DNA from: JAAYDS01 sp012729155
GTDB taxonomy: Bacteria; Chloroflexota; Anaerolineae; UBA1429
Length of the DNA stretch: 64,000 nucleotides
Assembly (NCBI GenBank): GCA_036774405.1
Contig: DAIPBO010000005.1
Location: 97,822-161,821 of the forward strand
Direction of reading: 5' to 3'
Shown here: positions 58,289-64,000 of the stretch, piece after piece
Layout: every line of letters begins with the position of its first letter
Numbering within the stretch: the stretch's first letter is position 1
Program-made: the position numbers and the translations under genes
Notes under the pieces: generated by a model
Seen by the model: only the letters and a program-made list of their open reading frames with translations
What the model was told of the DNA's origin: nothing
Database searches by the model: none

Positions 58289-59254
58289 ATGCCCAAGGGG
58301 ATGATCGATTCGAGCCCACTAGAGACGGGGCTTACCGAACTGCGCGACGATATCCGTCAGCTCGAGATCGGGTGCGCCCGCTTGCGGGGCAAGGGCGAGC
58401 GCATTTTGGACCTGTTTGCCTTGCGTGATAGCGTACAAGAGCGCGTCGACGCCCTTGACAAACGAGGCATGGACCTGCGAGCCGAGCAGACGCGCCTGGA
58501 GACGATAGACAACATGATCCGCCGCCAGGCCGGGCTGTTGGGCCGCGAACTGGCAGCGACTGGCGGTATGGAGCCGGCCCGGCAGAAGCGTCGACCACCA
58601 GATGCGTACTGGTGGTGGTTCGCCGACATCGATCATGCGCAACGTCTACGCAAGACGGCTATCCGCTATGCTGCCATCGTCGTGGGGGTGCTCGTCGTTC
58701 TTCTGGTTGGCAATGCGCTATTGACGCGCCGCTATGGCCTGAGCCCAGAACAGCAGCAAGCGCAAGAGTTCGCTTCAACAGGCGAGCGGCTGATTGCCCA
58801 GGGAGACCTGGAGGGCGCGATCGCGGCCTATGAAGCGGCCAACGACGTCGCTCCTCAGGCCGACGCGCATGCCTGGCTTGCTGTGTTGTACGCTGCGAAA
58901 GGTGAGGAGCTGCTGGCAGAGCAGGCGGTGGCTGCTACGCTCGAGCTGCAGCCCGACGAGCGTATTGTCTACAACGCACTATCGCGCAACCATGACATGC
59001 TGGGCAATACCGATGCTGCCGAGGCCTGGGCCTACAAGGCGCTCGCCGTCGACGATACCTATGCCCAGACCTGGCTTTCATTGGGCAGCGTGGCAGAGGC
59101 GCGTGGCGAGAGTACAGGCGCCATCAAGCTCTACGAAGAGGCTGCTCGCCTCGCCAACGAGCAGGGCAGCGACGCCCTCTATGTGCTTGCGCGCATGCGT
59201 ATGGGCATGCTGATGGGCGGAGGCGGCAGCGGCCCATCGGGCGCCGGCTTTTAG
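58289..59254 (+). CDS. Membrane-anchored tetratricopeptide-repeat protein
   Basis: This 321-residue protein has an N-terminal coiled coil (LRDDIRQLEIGCARLRGKGE to LRAEQTRLETIDNMIRRQ), one transmembrane helix near 128-148 (YAAIVVGVLVVLLVGNALL) and four or more TPR-like units in the C-terminal half (LIAQGDLEGAIAAYEAANDV; NTDAAEAWAYKALAVDD; STGAIKLYEEAARLA). TPR modules bind partner proteins. The C-terminus is glycine-rich. The partner is unknown; the helix orientation suggests an extracytoplasmic TPR domain. Confidence 0.78.
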   Translation: MPKGMIDSSPLETGLTELRDDIRQLEIGCARLRGKGERILDLFALRDSVQERVDALDKRGMDLRAEQTRLETIDNMIRRQAGLLGRELAATGGMEPARQKRRPPDAYWWWFADIDHAQRLRKTAIRYAAIVVGVLVVLLVGNALLTRRYGLSPEQQQAQEFASTGERLIAQGDLEGAIAAYEAANDVAPQADAHAWLAVLYAAKGEELLAEQAVAATLELQPDERIVYNALSRNHDMLGNTDAAEAWAYKALAVDDTYAQTWLSLGSVAEARGESTGAIKLYEEAARLANEQGSDALYVLARMRMGMLMGGGGSGPSGAGF

Positions 59255-60216
59255 ATGTCGCGCCCCTTGCCCGAATCGGTCACCTGTACTAGCTCCTCGG
59301 GGTAGGGCGCAAAGAACGCCTGTTCCGCCAAATAGGGCTGCCCAAAACGCACGATCCACGAACGTACAATAGCGATGGGCACACTGAGCGGAACGCGGCT
59401 GGCGCGATAATCCTCAAGTGCGTCCAGGAAAAAGCGTTTCTCGGCCGGTGTCAGGTCGAAATAGCCCATAGCATGCATCAGCACATTGATGCTGGCGGTG
59501 TAGCGTGGCGCGTCTTGCAAGGCCAAGGCCAAGTGCTGCTCATAATCTCGCACAACGACATCCAGTGGTTGGCCATCGTGGTTGGCAACGATCCTGCCCA
59601 TCATGCGCAGCTGCCGCTCATTGCAGGCCATGATCAAGAGCTTGTGAGCGGCGTGATAGCCAATCAGCGCCTGCATCGACGGCGCAGTCAACACCTGGCT
59701 GCGGAAGCGCGCCATGGCATAGATGCGTGTGAAAAAGTGATGCCGCAGCGACCAGTTGGTGAGGCGTCCTTCATCTTCGATGGCGACCCCCTCATAGCGC
59801 GCCGCAACTGCCGCCGCGACGAATCCCACGCCCTTGCGTGAAACGGTGTGGTCGCTCAAGCCCTGGTAGACGCGCACCTCTTTGCTTCCACACGAGGGCG
59901 AACGGCTTTTGAGGATGAATCCGTCCACTGAGCCAAGCTCGCCAAGAAACTCGTCGCTAAAGCGCTCCATCTCGACAGTGCAGTCGCGTGCTGTCTCTGG
60001 CTGGTACAGCCTCAAGCCCTCATCGGTCTTGATCACTCGGATCGGTGGCCGTGGCACCCCAAGGCCGATCTCGACCTCTGGGCAGACCGGGACGATATCA
60101 ACATGCGGCAGCAGCAGTTTGACTACATCGGAGGCAACACGCAGGCTATTCCAGCGGCAATGGTCGACCTCGATGCAACGGCTGAGGACGATGCGTGGAC
60201 GGACGGCGCTTGTCAT
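59251..60216 (-). CDS. DUF523 and DUF1722 (YbgA-like) two-domain protein
   Basis: The 321-residue protein joins a DUF523 domain (VLSRCIEVDHCRWNS, PVCPEVEIGLGVPRPPIR, SPSCGSKEVRVY, about 1-150) to a DUF1722 domain (about 190-310, FLDALEDYRASRVPLSVPI). DUF523 proteins such as TudS use Fe-S clusters to desulfurise thiouracil, and the Cys of SPSCG is a likely ligand. The YbgA part has no established function. AGGAGG precedes the ATG at 60216. Its stop overlaps that of the TPR gene by 4 nt. No photolyase gene, often its neighbour, is present here. Confidence 0.85.
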   Translation of the reverse strand: MTSAVRPRIVLSRCIEVDHCRWNSLRVASDVVKLLLPHVDIVPVCPEVEIGLGVPRPPIRVIKTDEGLRLYQPETARDCTVEMERFSDEFLGELGSVDGFILKSRSPSCGSKEVRVYQGLSDHTVSRKGVGFVAAAVAARYEGVAIEDEGRLTNWSLRHHFFTRIYAMARFRSQVLTAPSMQALIGYHAAHKLLIMACNERQLRMMGRIVANHDGQPLDVVVRDYEQHLALALQDAPRYTASINVLMHAMGYFDLTPAEKRFFLDALEDYRASRVPLSVPIAIVRSWIVRFGQPYLAEQAFFAPYPEELVQVTDSGKGRDI

Positions 60217-60360
60217 GCCACCTCCTATAGTCAGGTTTGAGGATCGGCCGAACCAAGTCTATTCTATGTTGCAGGTGTTCTCTCTACAATGCGAGCATAG
60301 ACTCTGACAAGATGACGCTAGCATTCAGCAGTAGATAGCTAGAGTATAGAGGGGTTTGAT

Positions 60361-61089
60361 ATGCAGTTGGCCGGGCGCGTCTCGTTGGTAACCGGAGCAG
60401 GCGTGCGTCTGGGGCGGGCCCTGGCGCTGTCGCTGGCTGAGCGGGGCAGCGATGTGGCTGTGCACTATCACCGCTCCGAGGGGCCAGCAAGAGAGGTGGT
60501 CGAGCAGATCCGTGCTCTCGGGCGGCGAGCCGTGGCAGTGCCGCTAGACCTGGCACAGGATCAAGGATACGGCGAGCTTGTGAGTAGGGTCGTGGAGAGC
60601 CTCGGCTCGCTGGATGTGCTCATCAACTCGGCCTCTGTATTCGAGCGTGGTACCATCCAGACCGAATCGACAGTCAGTTGGGACCGACACATAGCGATCA
60701 ACGTGCGGGCGCCCTTTCTGCTGAGTCAGGCCATGGTGAGCCGACTGCAACAGGGTCAACGTGGCCACATCATCAATATCGCTGACTGGCGGGCGGAACG
60801 CCCCGGCACCCAGTACATCGCATACACCGTCAGCAAGGCGGGCCTTGTGGCGCTTACCAAGAGCCTTGCTCTGGCGCTGGCGCCACAGGTGCAGGTGAAC
60901 GTCATCGCTCCGGGCGCCATATTGGCGCCACCGGGCGATCCGGGTGGGTACTTTGCCAGGCTGCCTGAGCGCATCCCCCTGCGTAAGGTGGGCTCACCAC
61001 AAGAGCTTGTGCAAGCTGTCGTCTATCTGTTGGAGAGCGACTTTGTAACGGGCGAAGTGCTGCACGTTACCGGCGGAGAGCATCTGTAG
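60361..61089 (+). CDS. Pteridine-reductase-like short-chain dehydrogenase (FolM/PTR1 type)
   Basis: This 242-residue SDR has the glycine motif VTGAGVRLGRALAL, which is TGx3RxG, the pteridine reductase signature, instead of the usual TGx3GxG. NSAS follows (NAG-type), and the catalytic YTVSK motif is in YIAYTVSKAGLV. It starts ahead of folB and the folate genes, so a role in reducing dihydropterins is likely: dihydrofolate or dihydromonapterin to the tetrahydro form. GAGGGG precedes the ATG. Confidence 0.83.
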   Translation: MQLAGRVSLVTGAGVRLGRALALSLAERGSDVAVHYHRSEGPAREVVEQIRALGRRAVAVPLDLAQDQGYGELVSRVVESLGSLDVLINSASVFERGTIQTESTVSWDRHIAINVRAPFLLSQAMVSRLQQGQRGHIINIADWRAERPGTQYIAYTVSKAGLVALTKSLALALAPQVQVNVIAPGAILAPPGDPGGYFARLPERIPLRKVGSPQELVQAVVYLLESDFVTGEVLHVTGGEHL

Positions 61090-61099
61090 CGAGGGCGCC

Positions 61100-61462
61100 A
61101 TGAAAGATCGCATCCTGATCCGAGATCTGCTGCTACGCGCAATCATTGGGGTGAACCCAAGCGAGCGCATCGGCGTGCAGGATGTGCTCATCAACATCGA
61201 GCTCGAGGTCGATCTCAGATCACCTGGCGCCAGCGATGACATCCATGACGCCGTGAACTATCGCACCATCGCCAAACATGTCGTCGATTTGGTGGAGGGC
61301 TCGCGCTTTTCCCTGGTTGAGAAGCTGGCTACCGAGATCGCCTCGCTCTGTCTGCAAGACCGGCGTGTCGAGCTTGCTCGCGTACGCGTGGAGAAGCCGA
61401 GCGCGCTGCGGTTTGCGCGTTCAGTGGGCGTCGAGATCGAGCGTCGACGGGGAGAGCCATGA
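61100..61462 (+). CDS. folB: Dihydroneopterin aldolase (or epimerase)
   Basis: This 120-residue enzyme has the family texts LLLRAIIGVNPSERIGVQDV, the active Glu segment SRFSLVEKLATEIASLCL with E74, and the catalytic Lys in VRVEKPSALRFARSV. It cleaves dihydroneopterin to 6-hydroxymethyl-dihydropterin. Bacterial homologues can also act as FolX epimerases, which would fit the neighbouring PTR1-like gene. Its stop overlaps the folK-like start (ATGA). Confidence 0.9.
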   Translation: MKDRILIRDLLLRAIIGVNPSERIGVQDVLINIELEVDLRSPGASDDIHDAVNYRTIAKHVVDLVEGSRFSLVEKLATEIASLCLQDRRVELARVRVEKPSALRFARSVGVEIERRRGEP

Positions 61463-61978
61463 CCCTGGCATTCATCTCGGCTGGCTCGAAGGTGCCGCCA
61501 TCAGCGCGTGTGCGGACGGCTAACATGGCTATGGCTATGGCTACCCTGGGGCGACGCTGGGCGCTTTCAAGGGTCCAAGACGCCGCGTCGAGGGGCGACA
61601 CGGCGCAGCCACGCCATGTGGGCTGTACTACCCTGTCGGATGCTGCCCTTGCGTCAGTTGCGCTCAGGGCACCACTGCGGGGGGCTGAGCAGATAACTGC
61701 TCGCCAGAAACGCACAGGCCGATGCGCGTCTCATATGATCGGACCTGGATATCACCCTGTGTGGCGATGGATGCCCGATGCTGGACGGACTACCCGTGCA
61801 CGATCCCGCCCTGTTACGCAGCGCCGTCGATGTAGGTCGGGCGTCATCTGTTGCGGCTACCTCTGCCGGGCATTGGCACTACCAGACGGGCGAGCTTCTG
61901 CGAGCTTGTGCCCCGCTGTTCAGCGGCGATGCCATTGTACGCCGTAACATCGACTTTTGGCCCCACCGAGACCTGTAA
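61459..61978 (+). pseudogene. folK: Degenerate, frameshifted folK (HPPK) remnant
   Basis: The first frame starts at ATG 61459 (overlapping folB) with MTLAFISAGSKVPPSARVRT, resembling the HPPK N-terminus. It continues to RQKRTGRCASHMI near 61740. There one extra base shifts the frame: the second frame then reads DLDITLCGDGCPMLDGLPVH, the HPPK metal motif, and ends WHYQTGELLRACAPLF near 61978. Even within frame the catalytic block is changed (expected RWGPR, seen RCASH; expected LGSN, seen AGSK). So the gene is probably inactive or decaying, though a sequencing error at 61741 cannot be excluded. The operon position is what folB-folK-folE would have. Confidence 0.75.
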
Positions 61979-61987
61979 GGAGGCTCT

Positions 61988-62632
61988 ATGCCACCGCTTG
62001 TCGTCGATCCGACGAACTATGACGCCTTTCGTGATGACCTGGAGGATGTCCCGGCACAGGAATGTTCCACCGAGATCGAGTGTGCTGTGCGCGCGATACT
62101 CCAAGCGATCGGCGAAGACCCCGACCGACAAGGATTACGGCGAACGCCTGAGCGCGTGGCGCGTGCCTATCAGGAGCTCACGGCCGGCTATCATGTCGAT
62201 CCCGCGAGGTTGATCAACGGCGCCATCTTTGATGTGAACTATGACGAGATGGTCATCGTGCGCGACATCGACTACTACAGCCTCTGTGAACACCACCTTC
62301 TGCCGTTCATGGGGCGTGCGCATGTGGGCTACATACCCAATGGTAAGGTGATCGGCCTCTCCAAGATCCCGCGTGTTGTCGAGATGTATGCGCGACGGCT
62401 CCAGATTCAGGAACAGATGACGCAACAGATCGCCGAGTTTCTCAACGAGACACTGCAGCCGCAGGGTGTGGCAGTGGTGGTCGAAGGCGTGCACATGTGT
62501 GCTGCCATGCGTGGCGTCAAAAAGCCCAACGCCCGCATGGTCACCAGCGCGATGCTGGGAACCTTCAAAAAGAGCCAATCGACGCGCAACGAGTTTCTGA
62601 GTAACATCGGGCGAGATCGTTCCGAGCTGTAG
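61988..62632 (+). CDS. folE: GTP cyclohydrolase I
   Basis: This 214-residue homodecamer-type enzyme makes 7,8-dihydroneopterin triphosphate from GTP. The zinc site is YYSLCEHHLLPFMGRAHVGY (Cys and His ligands), and MCAAMRGVKKPNARMVTSAM carries the second Cys and the substrate-binding region. AGGAGG lies 6 nt before the ATG. It stays fully intact although the folK between folB and folE is damaged, so pterins are still made. A hairpin terminator follows. Confidence 0.96.
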   Translation: MPPLVVDPTNYDAFRDDLEDVPAQECSTEIECAVRAILQAIGEDPDRQGLRRTPERVARAYQELTAGYHVDPARLINGAIFDVNYDEMVIVRDIDYYSLCEHHLLPFMGRAHVGYIPNGKVIGLSKIPRVVEMYARRLQIQEQMTQQIAEFLNETLQPQGVAVVVEGVHMCAAMRGVKKPNARMVTSAMLGTFKKSQSTRNEFLSNIGRDRSEL

Positions 62633-62662
62633 AGCAGGCGGCGAGGACTAGAGGGTGCGCGC

Positions 62663-62691
62663 GACGCTCTTGTCTCGTGGGCAGGAGCGTC
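62663..62691 (+). terminator. Hairpin terminator after folE
   Basis: GACGCTC (62663-62669) pairs with GAGCGTC (62685-62691); the stem continues with G-T wobbles to about 11 bp. Confidence 0.5.
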
Positions 62692-62731
62692 TATCATGTC
62701 GGTAGTGCCATTTGCTGTGATGAGATGGACG

Positions 62732-62760
62732 TTGACGTTCGCTTTTGTCCGGCCTAGAAT
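62732..62760 (+). promoter_or_regulatory. Promoter of the last Gfo/Idh gene
   Basis: TTGACG (62732-62737), 17-nt spacer, TAGAAT (62755-62760); start near 62767, 45 nt before the ATG. Confidence 0.65.
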
Positions 62761-62811
62761 GCGTGTGGTGCGCCGGGTGTGCGCATGACAACTTGTGGAC
62801 GAGGGAGACAC

Positions 62812-63912
62812 ATGAGCAACAAGGTCCGTATTGCCCAGATCGGCGTGGGGCAGATCGGTAGGCATCATCTCAATACCTACAAGGGTATTCCCGATGCTGA
62901 GGTGGTGGCCGTCTGCGATGTTCGACGTGATGAGGCCGAGCGCGTCGCCGCCGAATATGGCATCGCCAACGTGTACACTGATTACCAGGAGATGCTCAAG
63001 CGCGACGACATCGACTCGGTGGACGTATGCCTGCATAATCGTCTGCATATGCCCATGACGGTGGCTGTGCTCGAAGCTGGCAAGAACTGCTACTGTGAAA
63101 AGCCTATGTCGTGGACGTATCGCGACGCCAAGGTCATGTACGACAAGGCAAAGGAAACGGGCAAACTACTGCACATTCAGCTTGGCACGCTCTATGATGC
63201 CAATGCCCGGGGCGCCAAGCGGGCCATCGAGGCGGGGCTGTTGGGCGACGTCTACTTTGCCAAGGCCATCCACTATCGTCGTCGTGGTCGCCCGTGGGTC
63301 GATGGTTATGGCTCGCCGGCATTCGTCAACACGGGCACATCTGGCGGTGGCGCTATGCTCGACATGGCGGTGTACCACATCTCGCGCATCGTCTGGCTGC
63401 TGGGCAACCCCGATGTCATTTCGGTGAGCGGCAAGACCTATCAGAAGCTCGATATGTACGCCGATCGACGCGAGAGTGGCAAGTACAATGTCGAAGAGCT
63501 GGGCATGGGCTTTATCCGCATGGCCGGCGATGTCACCTTTGTCATGGAAGAGGCCTGGGCCATCCATGCCAACGATCCTGATGACGACCGCGTCTATGGC
63601 AGCAAAGGTGGCCTGCGCGTCGAGCCGCTCGAGTTCTACACCACGTTGGCCGACATGGAGCTGGATGGTGTCTTTGACACCAAGTCGGCCGACCTGCGTT
63701 GGGGCCGTTGTGATGAGACGGTGCCGCATTACCGCGAGTCGCAAGCGCACTGGGTAGCCGCACAGCAGGGCAAAGTGGCGCTCATCGATACGGCTGGCAT
63801 CGCGCTCAAGACGGCGTTGATCACCGAGGGCGTGTACATCTCGAGCTACCTCGGACGTGAAGTGACGATGGATGAGATCGAGAACGCCGAACCCGGGTTT
63901 GGGCGTGTCTAG
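62812..63912 (+). CDS. Gfo/Idh/MocA-family oxidoreductase
   Basis: This 366-residue protein starts VRIAQIGVGQIGRHHLNTYK (NAD(P) fold) and has ECYCEKPMSW-like text (NCYCEKPMSWTYRDAK), the EKP catalytic motif. The C-terminal domain contains GGGAMLDMAVYHISRIVWLL with the D-x4-H arrangement typical of the family. GAGGGAG precedes the ATG at 62812; an earlier in-frame ATG at 62779 has none. The substrate is unknown. Another gene begins about 80 nt downstream, possibly in the same unit. Confidence 0.9.
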   Translation: MSNKVRIAQIGVGQIGRHHLNTYKGIPDAEVVAVCDVRRDEAERVAAEYGIANVYTDYQEMLKRDDIDSVDVCLHNRLHMPMTVAVLEAGKNCYCEKPMSWTYRDAKVMYDKAKETGKLLHIQLGTLYDANARGAKRAIEAGLLGDVYFAKAIHYRRRGRPWVDGYGSPAFVNTGTSGGGAMLDMAVYHISRIVWLLGNPDVISVSGKTYQKLDMYADRRESGKYNVEELGMGFIRMAGDVTFVMEEAWAIHANDPDDDRVYGSKGGLRVEPLEFYTTLADMELDGVFDTKSADLRWGRCDETVPHYRESQAHWVAAQQGKVALIDTAGIALKTALITEGVYISSYLGREVTMDEIENAEPGFGRV

Positions 63913-63993
63913 TGTTGGGCATATCGTGGGAAGCTGGAATTGGCCGGCGACCTGCGTATCGCTAGTATCATTCAGAGGACCCTAGGAGGGATC

Positions 63994-64000
63994 ATGGGCA
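63994..64000 (+). CDS. Start of a further gene (truncated by window edge)
   Basis: AGGAGGG (63984-63990) followed by ATGGGC at 63994 looks like a translation start, 81 nt after the Gfo/Idh stop. Only two codons are present, so the product cannot be named. Confidence 0.4.

Overview
The window is a gene-dense bacterial chromosome segment, roughly 60-65% G+C by eye, with about 60 protein genes, two tRNA genes, many GTG or TTG starts and many 1-8 nt gene overlaps. The best guess for the host is Chloroflexota (Anaerolineae/Caldilineae-like). The reasons are a LysW-type lysine operon, a K+-independent H+-pyrophosphatase, a GMP synthase made as a separate ATPase subunit, a GT39-type glycosyltransferase with a C-terminal beta domain, and many sugar-processing enzymes of the Gfo/Idh, enolase and TIM-barrel isomerase families. 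This is an inference; no rRNA or ribosomal marker lies in the window. I see no prophage, insertion sequence, integrase or CRISPR array.

Left part (1-16.3 kb): smc (cut by the window edge), rnc, aspS and a kinase-pyrophosphorylase of the PPDK/PEP-synthase regulator family on the minus strand. Sugar-acid enzymes follow (ManD/RspA-like dehydratase, SMP-30 lactonase, Gfo/Idh oxidoreductase), then a plus-strand overlapping set of SNF2 helicase, SWIM zinc-finger protein and fucose/arabinose-isomerase-like protein. hppA and a sulfatase close this part.

Middle (16.3-47.6 kb): an ArsR repressor/permease/thioredoxin-like set, an (alpha/alpha)6-barrel-like protein, a flavodiiron protein behind a CRP/FNR-like site, a CopD-like membrane protein, a sialidase-like protein, a ribbon-helix-helix-like protein with a 17-residue lysine-rich microprotein downstream, a ZIP transporter, metallohydrolases, a radical SAM protein, a Cache/HAMP/GAF two-component system, a four-gene sugar-metabolism operon, two small related proteins, a tRNA-Pro, a glycosyltransferase, a GMP synthase ATPase subunit, a serine hydrolase and a tandem pair of metallo-beta-lactamase-fold proteins.

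The most coherent system is the lysine operon at 47.7-57.06 kb: lysW, homocitrate synthase, lysT, lysU, homoisocitrate dehydrogenase, lysX, lysY, lysZ, lysJ and lysK. It covers the alpha-aminoadipate route on the LysW carrier protein except the 2-oxoadipate aminotransferase (LysN). In front of it are a near-consensus sigma-70-type promoter, a 25-codon leader ORF with four AAG lysine codons among six codons, a candidate antiterminator, and a 12-bp hairpin followed by seven T residues. Together these form a textbook-like lysine transcription attenuator. Beyond it lie an Mrp-type Fe-S carrier ATPase, a membrane TPR protein, a DUF523/DUF1722 protein, a pterin cluster (pteridine-reductase-like SDR, folB, a frameshifted and degenerate folK, folE) and another Gfo/Idh oxidoreductase.
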